DNA of 50,443 bases from JAZRUY01 sp045598845. GTDB lineage: Bacteria; Verrucomicrobiota; Lentisphaeria; Victivallales; Victivallaceae. The notes below the pieces were generated by a model. The model searched no databases, had not been told where the DNA came from, and saw only the letters and a list, made by a program, of their open reading frames with translations. Location of the stretch: positions 1 through 50,443 of the forward strand of contig JAZRUY010000095.1 in the NCBI GenBank assembly GCA_045598845.1, given 5' to 3'. The translations under genes and the position numbers were made by a program. Positions 1 to 7,029 of the stretch are shown here, in pieces (position 1 is the first letter of the stretch; each line of letters opens with the position of its first letter).

Positions 1-15
1 CGCCATCTTTTCAAG

Positions 16-46
16 CCTGACTTGCGAAAACAAGTCAGGTTTTTTT
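16..46 (+). terminator. Rho-independent terminator
   Basis: A perfect 9-bp stem (16-24 with 31-39) closes a 6-nt CGAAAA loop and is followed directly by a run of seven T. It would end transcription entering from a plus-strand gene left of the window. No coding sequence for that gene is visible here. Confidence 0.85.
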
Positions 47-91
47 CTTTCCTGAACGCTATGTTCCCTAAGAAGGTCGGTAATTGATGAA

Positions 92-130
92 AAAGAAAAA
101 GTGGAATCCCGGCGCGCAGCGCCGGGATTC
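92..130 (-). terminator. Strong hairpin, probable terminator of the minus-strand run
   Basis: A perfect 12-bp GC-rich inverted repeat (104-115 with 119-130, 3-nt loop) is followed on the minus strand by a T-rich stretch with two runs of five T (complement of 92-102). It lies downstream of the last minus-strand genes (220-354 and 372-860), so it probably ends that transcript. A second, longer hairpin lies just upstream of it at 153-189. Confidence 0.7.
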
Positions 131-152
131 CTGGGGATAGAGTGGGGGGTAT

Positions 153-189
153 GGGGAAGGGAAAGGGTCAACGACCCTTTCCCTCCCCC
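153..189. other. Long G/C-run hairpin
   Basis: An 11-bp perfect inverted repeat (159-169 with 173-183, loop AAC) is extended by one more A:T pair and then, after one mismatch, by four G:C pairs (153-156 with 186-189). There is no T tract on either side, so it is not a classical terminator. It sits between the 104-130 hairpin and the EF-Tu-like fragment. It could be a 3'-end stability element or a mobile-element relic; its function is unknown. Confidence 0.6.
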
Positions 190-219
190 ACAAAACCTAC
201 CCTCCTGGGGAACATAGCG

Positions 220-354
220 TTATTCGATAATGTCAGTGACATGACCAGTGCCATTGGCAGTTCCCCCATCTTCTATCGACGGCATATAAAATTTCGCACG
301 GAACATTTTATGGGCGGCGATATAGCCAGGCTTTGCAAGGACATGTCCACGCAT
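220..354 (-). CDS. Small EF-Tu domain-III-like fragment (44 aa)
   Basis: A short minus-strand frame starts at ATG 352-354, with an AAGGA Shine-Dalgarno about 7 nt upstream, and stops at TAA 220-222. Residues 2-10 read RGHVLAKPG, followed by a spaced H, F, Y and GG. This is the signature of the start of EF-Tu domain III (R-G-x-V-L-A-K-P-G ... H ... F ... Y ... GG). The ribosome-facing GTPase domains and the rest of domain III are absent, so it cannot be a translation factor. It lies 17 nt downstream of the 372-860 gene and the similarity continues a few codons upstream of the ATG in frame. It may be the tail of a broken EF-Tu-domain protein rather than a free gene. The homology is fairly clear; whether it is expressed is unknown. 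Confidence 0.6.
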   Translation of the reverse strand: MRGHVLAKPGYIAAHKMFRAKFYMPSIEDGGTANGTGHVTDIIE

Positions 355-371
355 GATATTTTCCTTACAGT

Positions 372-860
372 TTACGGTGTGTCATTTTTTTCAGTTTGTT
401 TTTCATGAACATAGCATTTTTGGGTGCTGTCCCATTTATTAAGGACATATCTACAATGTTCATCGTCTGTCAATACCGCAGGATATCCCCATATTGTCAA
501 AGGGGGGATATAAAGCGGCAGCTTATCATGGGTATAAAAATTAGCAATGCATCTGAAAGTTCCATTACTTTCAATGCTATAGATGGTATTGTAGTCTAAA
601 CCAAACCTTCTTTGGTCAAAAATAAATTCCTTTTTCAAGTCTCCATTCAAGTCAATCAATCCTATGTGTGCAACTATTTCATCCAGGCAATCCTCATTGT
701 ACATCAGCAATTCAGTGTCACCCAAGACCAAGTTATGAGGCAGGTATAATGCCGCTATCGGCTGTCGGCAGCCGAAGTTAAGTTGAGCAAACCTCAGGCA
801 ATACAACGCACAATAACAAATCAGTAAAGTTTGTACCCATTTTAATTTTCTTTTACTCAC
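372..860 (-). CDS. Hypothetical exported or membrane-anchored protein
   Basis: About 162 residues, not recognised. A longer frame opens at a TTG (875), but I prefer the GTG at 858-860 because GGAG lies 9 nt upstream of it. That start gives a basic head (SKRKLKW) followed by a hydrophobic segment over about residues 9-26, so a signal peptide or single membrane anchor is likely. The rest is a soluble mixed domain with many aromatic residues and several cysteines, which would suit a periplasmic or surface protein. It is last but one in a run of minus-strand genes of unknown function. No catalytic motif is seen and I assign no function. Confidence 0.65.
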   Translation of the reverse strand: MSKRKLKWVQTLLICYCALYCLRFAQLNFGCRQPIAALYLPHNLVLGDTELLMYNEDCLDEIVAHIGLIDLNGDLKKEFIFDQRRFGLDYNTIYSIESNGTFRCIANFYTHDKLPLYIPPLTIWGYPAVLTDDEHCRYVLNKWDSTQKCYVHEKQTEKNDTP

Positions 861-901
861 TATGCAGGACTCCAAATCAGCTTTTACGTGTGATTATCTT
901 C

Positions 902-1216
902 TCAGATGTCTTGACTGATAAATAACGTGAACAGAAGAGAAAAAAGACATGGAATAACGAGCAAAAAAACAACTGCAAAACCGTTTGCGATGTTCCACTT
1001 TTTTCGGACAGCGGGATATTTACGTTTCATAGCATAATATAACGGAAACCAGCCGCACACCAAAGTCCACCAGACAAAAATGCGGTTAAATTCCTGTAGA
1101 AAAGAAAAGCCGATGAACCAGGTGATTCCCGCAGGGATAAACGCCCAGAAAAAATTGGTTGTTCGTGTGGACTGCTCAATGGCAGCGGTGTCTGTATCAG
1201 TACTGTTTTCTTCCAT
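902..1216 (-). CDS. Small three-helix membrane protein, hypothetical
   Basis: 104 residues starting at ATG 1214-1216, supported by an AAGGAG 10 nt upstream; a longer frame to 1297 lacks such a site. After a polar, acidic head (EENSTDTDTAAIEQ) there are three hydrophobic stretches: about residues 21-40, 46-63 and 78-100. Between helices 2 and 3 lies a basic loop (KRKYPAVRKKW), which should face the cytoplasm. The length and layout resemble small inner-membrane proteins such as immunity or 2TM/3TM-domain proteins, but I do not recognise a family. It sits among other small membrane or secreted proteins in the AT-rich island. Confidence 0.7.
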   Translation of the reverse strand: MEENSTDTDTAAIEQSTRTTNFFWAFIPAGITWFIGFSFLQEFNRIFVWWTLVCGWFPLYYAMKRKYPAVRKKWNIANGFAVVFLLVIPCLFSLLFTLFISQDI

Positions 1217-1419
1217 ATGGTATAATCTCCTTGAAGTTGGTTGCTTATAAGTGATTTTTGATAAGGACAATCCCAAAACATAATCGGCATACATCAAGCG
1301 ATAGAAAATGCCGCTTTTTGTATATCCATCATAATTTATTTCCTTGTCAACTTTTTGGTATCTGTAAATTGTTTTCCGCTCATCCTCTTATCTCATGTCA
1401 TGGTTAAAACAAAAGTACA

Positions 1420-1980
1420 CTATTTTCCAACATATTCAAAATCTTTTTCAGTATAGAGTTGTTCCTTGGAAACTTTTACCAGATTGGGAATCGTTTGCAA
1501 AAACTCCTGAATCAAATCATCTCTGCGCCCTGGATACATAGGGACAACCATCGTCCCTTCCAAAGGCGTCACTCCATCTGTATCAAAAAAAGGCTGTTCG
1601 ATTTTCTGTTTGTACCCAGCGAGCCATTTATTGTAATGTTCCACAAAAGCTCTTTTCTGCTCATCATGAAGATTTTTCAAGTGTGTGTTGGCATGCAGAT
1701 AAAGTTCTACCTCACTTAAAAATGCACATGTGGTAGCCAAGGTTGTCATATCTCCGGTACGCCATAGTTTCCCGCTGGCCAAAAGAGAATTGTAAAAACT
1801 TCTGTGAACCTGAAAAAATTCCATGTCATCTGCGAATAGAGGCTCAATTTTAAGATCAAGCCTTTCCGGATTTTTCTGTCCACATTCTTCTGCTCCGGGA
1901 GTATATCCGACAAGCAAGGTAACCCCACTTCCGAGAATTACTCCAGCGATAAAAACAAATATCAAAAGTTTGTTAGGCAT
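1420..1980 (-). CDS. Hypothetical protein with N-terminal membrane anchor
   Basis: 186 residues with ATG at 1978-1980 and AGGAG 6 nt upstream. Residues 4-26 form one hydrophobic helix containing small residues (GVILGSGVTLLVG), acting as a signal anchor or uncleaved signal. The remainder is hydrophilic and largely helical (about residues 50-135), ending in a charged tail. A CG pair at about residues 33-34 lies too far past the helix to be a convincing lipobox. No enzymatic motif is visible and no family is recognised. It lies 44 nt downstream of a remnant of an LRR gene (2025-2165), suggesting that this segment was assembled by insertion and deletion. Confidence 0.7.
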   Translation of the reverse strand: MPNKLLIFVFIAGVILGSGVTLLVGYTPGAEECGQKNPERLDLKIEPLFADDMEFFQVHRSFYNSLLASGKLWRTGDMTTLATTCAFLSEVELYLHANTHLKNLHDEQKRAFVEHYNKWLAGYKQKIEQPFFDTDGVTPLEGTMVVPMYPGRRDDLIQEFLQTIPNLVKVSKEQLYTEKDFEYVGK

Positions 1981-2024
1981 GACGATCTCCTATATTCAGA
2001 ACCTTATTTTTAAGCTCTTTTTTG

Positions 2025-2165
2025 TTATTGTTCAGTTGCAAAAATCCAAACGCCGAATTTATCAAGAATATGGGGTGCTATTGCTTCTCTTGGACAATGG
2101 CCGGAAGCGCTGTCCCCGATTTCATCCACGCTGTCAGGAATGAAAATCGAAGACAGATTCAGGTA
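2025..2165 (-). pseudogene. 3'-terminal remnant of a BspA-type LRR gene
   Basis: In one minus-strand frame, from about position 2165 to the TAA at 2025-2027, the sequence encodes the last LRR unit and C-terminal cap of a BspA-like protein (FIPDSVDEIGDSASGHCPRE ... HILDKFG-WIF). It matches the C-terminus of the intact LRR gene at 4642-5385 almost residue for residue. The rest of that gene is missing: upstream the frame is taken over by the 3' end of the unrelated membrane-protein gene 2159-2713, whose stop codon lies inside the remnant. This is direct evidence that an LRR gene once stood here and was replaced from its 5' side. Confidence 0.8.
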
Positions 2166-2713
2166 TGCTCCAGCCAGTAACTGCAGTAAATCAAGAACGC
2201 AGACAATAAAAGAGCGATGACGCATAATAAAATCCGTCGCCTGATTGTCCGCCTCCGCTTTTCTTTGTCCGTAAAAAGACAATATGCGACAGCCAAAAGC
2301 GAACCTTGAACGATGGATGCAAGCAAAAACACAGTACTGGCGGTATGCAATATCAGAAGAACTGGCTGATCATAATAAGGATCGTCACTATAAGGGGGCT
2401 GATCCACCAGGGATAACAGGACACTGAATAATGTAATTTCAGCAATAAGCGCCAGCCAATATTCCGAAAAGAGCCTGTTTTTCTTTACACAAACAAGCCC
2501 GAAAGGGAACAGTATACCTCCTGAAAATATCATCACACATGTCATATTCATCCAAAAATTAATTTCAAGGTCCTTTGGTGTATGCAAAATCAACCAAATA
2601 TCAATTAATTTTTTCGATGCAATGCCTCCCAGCAGAAGAGTGACCGAAATTGCAAATAACAAAATCGGATGTTTTTCTGCGAAACGCTCAAGACTGTATT
2701 TGAGATTCTTCAT
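2159..2713 (-). CDS. Hypothetical multi-pass membrane protein
   Basis: 184 residues from ATG 2711-2713, chosen because AAGGAG lies 5 nt upstream; a longer frame to 2743 has no better signal. There are about five hydrophobic segments (near residues 16-38, 49-71, 82-100, 119-142 and 155-178) with short polar loops. A basic loop before the last helix (DKEKRRRTIRRR) should be cytoplasmic. This is the layout of a small integral inner-membrane protein; no family is recognised. Its 3' end runs into a BspA-type LRR remnant, so the stop codon may have been fixed by the rearrangement and the C-terminus may differ from the ancestral protein. Confidence 0.7.
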   Translation of the reverse strand: MKNLKYSLERFAEKHPILLFAISVTLLLGGIASKKLIDIWLILHTPKDLEINFWMNMTCVMIFSGGILFPFGLVCVKKNRLFSEYWLALIAEITLFSVLLSLVDQPPYSDDPYYDQPVLLILHTASTVFLLASIVQGSLLAVAYCLFTDKEKRRRTIRRRILLCVIALLLSAFLIYCSYWLEHT

Positions 2714-2887
2714 TGATTCTCCTTTGTGATTGTTTTTTAGCAAAAATGAATCACTTTTGCATCAGCAGCCAAAGAAAAATTGACGTTATAGGTCTGTTCA
2801 GAGTTTTGCGTAAATCGTTATTTTCACCAATAATTTGACAACATTAAAGCAATAGCACGGTTTTCCTTGTTTTCACGCATACAGGTG

Positions 2888-4396
2888 TTATTCATTGACT
2901 TGTTCTCCTGTCTCAACCATTTCTATTTCCTGCGAATGAACGCCGATGTGCATTTTATCGCACCATTCCAAACGCGCTTTCCATAACCATTCAGGACTTA
3001 TGCCGCGATATTTTTTCGGGCATTGTCTGGAAAATTCGGGGCGTCTGTCAAGCAGATTCATCCAGTTGTCATTATCCAATTTGTGCCATGAGCAATATTT
3101 TGCAAACTGCGGTTGAAACATAAGAAGTTGAGCCCAATCGGTCCCGTCCAATTTTTCCCAATCACATTTATTCGCCAATTCAGGAGAATTCGTCAGTATC
3201 CAACGCCAGTTTTTACCAGTTAAAATATCCAAGGGACATTTGTCGGCAAACTCTGAATTGAGTTTCAGTATTTCCACCCAATCGTCATTATCAAATGAAT
3301 CCCAAGGGCATCGGTCGGCAAATTCTGGCTGTTCTGCCAACAGGTCACTCCAATTTGAGCTATTTAAGGTATGCCAAGGGCATCGGTCGGCAAACTCTGG
3401 GTGCGACGCCAGCACTGCCGCCCAGTCAGTGCCGTCAAAGGTATCAAACGGACATTTGTCCGCCGCGCCGGGATTTGCTGTCAAATACTCCGCCCACTCA
3501 TATCCGTCCATATCTGCGGTGAACTCCTCTGCATTATCAGAAGAGACAAGTGCATGCAGTTTTTCCGGAACCGAAGAACGATATTCCGGATGGTTTCGCA
3601 AAAATTCTTCCACGTCTTTGACAATCATCAAATCCCAAGGACAACGAGTCGCCAGTTCCGGCCTTTCATCCAGCAAATAGGGCCACCCATAGGGAACGTT
3701 GGGGTCAATTTTCTCCCATCGGCAATATTCATCCAAAATATTTTGACTGGCAATTATTTGCACCCAATCACTTCCGGTGAACGATTCCCGGCAAGTGCAC
3801 CGTGCAGCAAATTCCGGACGCTTCCCAAGAAGTTCCGCCCAGGAACTTAACAGCAAATAGGATTCTTCTGAATTGTCCGGCATCGTTTCGGGGGAGTCGT
3901 TCCAATCCATACGGGAGTCAAGCTTGGACGTGGAAGCAAGAACTTGCAGCCGCAGATAAAACGGTAAACTTTCAAAGTTGAGTTCATCCGCCAAAGAGGG
4001 TTGCCTGCCAATAATCGACGCGCGGTCATCGGCATCGAACAACGTTTTCACCGCCGGACGAAAACATTCCGGTCGTTCCTGCAACAGAGACACCCAGCAG
4101 GTTTTATCCAATTTTCCCCAATCACATTCCTCATCAAATACACAGGGATGTTCACAGAGGCAATCCACCCAGTTTCTGCCATCGAACAACTCAAACGGGC
4201 AGTGTTCCTTTAGGGAAATATCCGCGCATACGGCACTGCTCCATTCCAGACCGGAGAGGAGTTCTGGCGGCCATTTGAAAATAAGATCTGGGCGAATGTG
4301 GAACAACGGGGCCCAGTTGCACTGAAAAATCATGAACCAGCGGCCACTTTCGGCCCATTCGATCCAATCGTGATTAATTTCAATTTCACTTCTCAT
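2888..4396 (-). CDS. Tandem 24-residue W/C-repeat protein
   Basis: 502 residues made almost wholly of a tandem repeat. The six C-terminal units (about residues 320-465) are each exactly 24 residues, on the pattern C-[PDS]-W-x3-[LF]-[DN]-x2-[DN]-W-x2-[LI]-L-x4-P-[EQ]-F-A-[DK]-x. Each carries one invariant Cys, one or two Trp and a P-E/Q-F-A motif. Earlier units are diverged and interrupted, mainly between residues about 125 and 315. There is no signal peptide or membrane segment, so it is probably cytoplasmic. The pattern suggests a helical-hairpin solenoid for protein binding. I know of similar unnamed proteins in gut Lentisphaerae but cannot name a domain. The ATG at 4394-4396 has a weak AAGGTG upstream. 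It neighbours an LRR gene, so both may be binding scaffolds. Confidence 0.8.
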   Translation of the reverse strand: MRSEIEINHDWIEWAESGRWFMIFQCNWAPLFHIRPDLIFKWPPELLSGLEWSSAVCADISLKEHCPFELFDGRNWVDCLCEHPCVFDEECDWGKLDKTCWVSLLQERPECFRPAVKTLFDADDRASIIGRQPSLADELNFESLPFYLRLQVLASTSKLDSRMDWNDSPETMPDNSEESYLLLSSWAELLGKRPEFAARCTCRESFTGSDWVQIIASQNILDEYCRWEKIDPNVPYGWPYLLDERPELATRCPWDLMIVKDVEEFLRNHPEYRSSVPEKLHALVSSDNAEEFTADMDGYEWAEYLTANPGAADKCPFDTFDGTDWAAVLASHPEFADRCPWHTLNSSNWSDLLAEQPEFADRCPWDSFDNDDWVEILKLNSEFADKCPLDILTGKNWRWILTNSPELANKCDWEKLDGTDWAQLLMFQPQFAKYCSWHKLDNDNWMNLLDRRPEFSRQCPKKYRGISPEWLWKARLEWCDKMHIGVHSQEIEMVETGEQVNE

Positions 4397-4641
4397 CTTT
4401 CACCTTGTCGTAAACAACATTCCATGGCAAGTTCGTACTTAAAAGCGTCTTAAACGCATGAATGCTCTATGCCAACAACCGCCTGAACTTCATACCCCTG
4501 TCAAGCGCACTCCACGCCGTGAGAACGAACTGTAGCGGCTGGACAGCATCCGCAGTTGCGAGGAGCCGGAATCCCCGTGCACCGGAAAGACCATCTACCG
4601 CAGCATCCGAAGCGACAGGAAGCCCGCAGGAATGAAGGTTT
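4397..4641. other. Intergenic stretch, higher GC, no gene recognised
   Basis: This 245-bp gap separates the W/C-repeat gene from the LRR gene. Its central part (about 4480-4640) is clearly richer in GC than the surrounding island. One minus-strand and one plus-strand frame cross it, but neither shows a recognisable domain or a good ribosome binding site. It may be a relic of inserted DNA; I can support nothing more specific. Confidence 0.4.
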
Positions 4642-5385
4642 TCAATATTTTTCAACTTGAAAAATCCAATCCCCGAACTTATCAAGGATGTGCGGTGATA
4701 TTGCTTCCTGTGGACACTGACTGAATGCGTTGTCTCCGATTTCGTCCACGCTGTCCGGAATAAAAACAGAAGTCAGGTGAAAACAGAAGGCAAAGGCATA
4801 TTCATCTATGATTTTCACATTGTCGGGAATAACGAGTGACGTTAAGCCATAACAGCAGCTGAAAGTTCCATTTTCAATCTTTGAAATACCTTTTGGAATG
4901 ACCAGTTGTTTCAGGCTGATGCAGCCGGAAAAGGCATTTGGACCGATTCTCGTTAGACTTTCCGGCAGAACAATGGACGACAGACTGGAACATTCTATGA
5001 ACGCAGCACTTTTTATTTCGGTGACATACAGCGGCAATTTCACCGATGCAAGGCAACTGCAATATGCAAAGGATTTCAATTCAATTTTCGTGATACTGTC
5101 CGGAAGTGTTACGGAAGGAAGATACCTGCAAGACATAAAGGCGTAATTCTCGATTGTTGTCACACTGTCCGGAATTTTTACGGACATCAGGTTATAGCAT
5201 CCGGCAAAAGCACCAGCACCGATTTTTGTTACTCCTTCAGGAATCTCCACAGATGTCAGATTTTTGCAATTAGCAAAAGCACCTGGTCCGATTTCTACGA
5301 TTCCTTCTGGAATTTTGACAGAAACAAGTTGGTCTCGATCCTCAATGTCTTCTCTCGTAATTATATGACCGTCAGTCTTTTTCAT
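4642..5385 (-). CDS. BspA-type leucine-rich repeat protein
   Basis: 247 residues with about nine LRR_5/BspA units of 23 residues on the pattern [LI]-x-S-V-x-[IL]-P-[DE]-x-[VI]-x-x-I-x-x-x-A-F-x-x-C-x-x. A C-terminal cap (SPHILDKFGDWIF) follows. No signal peptide is visible: the protein begins with a polar segment (MKKTDGHIITREDIEDRDQ), so it should be cytoplasmic unless exported unconventionally. BspA repeats form solenoids that bind proteins. It differs from the larger LRR protein at 7023-8984, which has a separate N-terminal domain. The cap is duplicated as an orphan at 2025-2165. An AAGGA lies about 10 nt before the ATG. Confidence 0.85.
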   Translation of the reverse strand: MKKTDGHIITREDIEDRDQLVSVKIPEGIVEIGPGAFANCKNLTSVEIPEGVTKIGAGAFAGCYNLMSVKIPDSVTTIENYAFMSCRYLPSVTLPDSITKIELKSFAYCSCLASVKLPLYVTEIKSAAFIECSSLSSIVLPESLTRIGPNAFSGCISLKQLVIPKGISKIENGTFSCCYGLTSLVIPDNVKIIDEYAFAFCFHLTSVFIPDSVDEIGDNAFSQCPQEAISPHILDKFGDWIFQVEKY

Positions 5386-5478
5386 TCACGCCATTCCTTC
5401 CAACTTTACTCACTATTTTTTCATTTTTTTGGCACTACCTTATTTCCCATAATATCACATCAATTCCTAAATTTACGT

Positions 5479-5631
5479 CTATATATCTATTGCATTCACC
5501 GTCCGATGAAAATCAAGCCACTGCAACAACTCTGATTCAACCTGGTCAAGCAATCGTTTTTGACGATAGGCACTGACGATAGGAATCAGCACCAGCGGCG
5601 CAAAGATCGTCCAGGCTAGTACGCCTGAAAA
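5479..5631 (-). pseudogene. Out-of-frame C-terminal membrane tail of the adjacent gene
   Basis: Immediately past the end of the 5616-6014 frame, and overlapping its last five codons, the -1 frame encodes 50 residues ending at TAG 5479-5481. They comprise a clear membrane helix (about WTIFAPLVLIPIVSAYRQ) and a charged amphipathic tail. This frame has no start codon and is preceded by an in-frame stop, so it cannot be translated alone. It reads naturally as the C-terminal anchor of the upstream protein, split off by a one-base shift near the AAAA run at 5628-5631. Confidence 0.55.
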
Positions 5632-6014
5632 TGTCTTTCAAGCCACTTGCCATTTCCGATTTCCACAAGCAGGTCTTGTTCCTTCGGTAACAATCGCACA
5701 TTCACTGCCAACTTGCCCCCGCTAACCGTCCTTACAATGTCGCGCTTCCAATCTAACTCATCATTTTGAATCTGCACGAGCACCCCCATTTCCGTTCCTT
5801 CGCTAAACTGCAATATCTGGACGTTATAGCCGCGTTGGCGATAGACATTCTCCAACCAGGCAGCCGCCTCCGTTTTACAAAATGCACAGGCTAAAACACG
5901 ATGTTTGCGTAATAATGCTTTGGATACTAACTGGCTGGCGGCCCTCACTCCTGTTAGGACAGAAGCACTCGCGTTTGCCAGTCTGCTCTTCAGATTAAAC
6001 CTTGTCTGGGGCAT
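5616..6014 (-). CDS. Hypothetical protein, probably truncated by a frameshift
   Basis: 132 residues, not recognised. The N-terminus is basic and helical (residues 1-40), followed by a mixed alpha/beta domain (about 42-130) with paired acidic and aromatic residues. As it stands it is soluble. A membrane helix lies directly downstream in the -1 frame (5479-5631), so the ancestral product was probably a C-terminally anchored protein of about 177 residues. The ATG (6012-6014) has only a weak purine-rich site upstream. It lies 36 nt downstream of the DUF697 gene and is probably co-transcribed with it. That pairing suggests a shared membrane-associated role, but no function can be given. Confidence 0.6.
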   Translation of the reverse strand: MPQTRFNLKSRLANASASVLTGVRAASQLVSKALLRKHRVLACAFCKTEAAAWLENVYRQRGYNVQILQFSEGTEMGVLVQIQNDELDWKRDIVRTVSGGKLAVNVRLLPKEQDLLVEIGNGKWLERHFQAY

Positions 6015-6050
6015 TTTTATCTCATATCCTTAACGTGTTGACATTCAAAT

Positions 6051-6628
6051 TCAATCCTTATATTTTTCCGCCTCATCTTTATATGCGGAAAAATTCGTGT
6101 TTTTTAATTTCTCACGGCCTTCAGCATAAATAGCCTTCAGCCCTTCCTTGTCAGCAAATTCTTCTCTTAATGCCTGTTTCAGGTTATCTTCATTCACATC
6201 CTTTCCAGCCTTGAATACGCGCACCATCGCCTTGACATAGACGACACCCAGCACGTACGTGATGCCGGAGCTATTCCCCCAAGACTTCCAAGCCCGGGAA
6301 TACATTTCAACAGACCTCCGGCCACCTTGCCTGCCAAGGCAAAACCAAATACCGAAATGACGCCTGTAATCTGCGAGGCCATGAATCCGCCGATGGCCTT
6401 AAGCGTATTCTTCGCCAATGAAACTCCAAGGATTGTGTTAAGACGTCCGTAAAGAGCTATCTGATTCCCCAGGCAAATCACCGTATCCACTCCGGGAATC
6501 GGAACTAAACCGGACGCTCCCGCCACACAGGAATGCTGAAGAATCACCCGCTCTGTTTCGTCTGCCTTCTCTACATATTGAGAAAGTCCACGACCAACAT
6601 CCTGTAAACATTTTGCTGCATATCCCAT
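6051..6628 (-). pseudogene. DUF697-like membrane protein gene with a poly-G frameshift
   Basis: The start is ATG 6626-6628 behind a strong AAAGGAGGT. The first frame gives a helical head, then a hydrophobic region with IPIPGVD and downstream GxxAGG...IPGLGS, as in DUF697/YcjF-like proteins. It then shifts into nonsense (ASRTCW...) and stops at 6194. The other frame takes over at the C5 run 6276-6280 (G5 in the message) with SSGITYVLGVVYVKAM and a charged helical tail ending at 6051. Adding one G to the run joins them into about 190 residues with the family's expected order. It is either a recent pseudogene, a sequencing error or a phase-variable gene. I treat it as one broken gene rather than two. 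Confidence 0.75.
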
Positions 6629-6861
6629 AATGACCTCCTTTGTAATGTTTTCATGTAACAAACTTGTATTTCATTCTACACATCATGCCTCATTTGGCAG
6701 GGTGATTCAACTCCACAAAGGATCTGGACTCCATGCCAATTGCCGATATGTTGAAAAAAACATTATTGCATTTCTGTCACTCAAAACTCACTTGCCTTAC
6801 GATCAGCTTTATTTCGCTCGCGCCTGTCTGGTGACTACGCCTCACGCTCCGCGTGCCCTCG
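6629..6861. other. Intergenic stretch without recognised gene
   Basis: Together with the degenerate fragment at 6862-7029 this makes nearly 400 bp between the DUF697 gene and the large LRR gene. Short frames cross it on both strands, but none has a domain or a ribosome binding site. The part from about 6820 to 6900 is GC-richer than its flanks. Nothing else can be supported. Confidence 0.4.
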
Positions 6862-7029
6862 CTACCGCCCGGGACGGCTGCCGTCGCCAGAACAGCGCTT
6901 ACGATTCTGCTTCGCCAACTCAAAGGTTGGTGAAGGGCTATTGAACTGGAACAAGAACTCCGCCAGCGTGTCATACGAGCCCCGTGCATCGTTCACGCTC
7001 ACGTGCTGCATATTACGTACGATTACCAT
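6862..7029 (-). pseudogene. 5' fragment of a further LRR-type gene
   Basis: A 56-codon frame opens with an ATG (7027-7029) that overlaps the stop of the 653-residue LRR gene. Residues 10-22 (VSVNDARGSYDTL) closely resemble the start of that LRR protein (IVNNARVSYDSL). The similarity fades after about 25 residues and the frame stops at 6862. I read this as the surviving N-terminal stub of a tandem paralogue that was deleted. An 9-of-10-bp inverted repeat (near 6911-6936) lies just inside it. Confidence 0.45.

Noticed and set aside
142..408. Plus-strand frame of 88 codons
   Set aside because: It is antisense to the EF-Tu-like fragment, spans the 153-189 hairpin, and has no domain or ribosome site.
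4467..4685. Minus-strand frame of 72 codons between the repeat genes
   Set aside because: It overlaps the end of the LRR gene, has no ribosome site and shows no recognisable domain.
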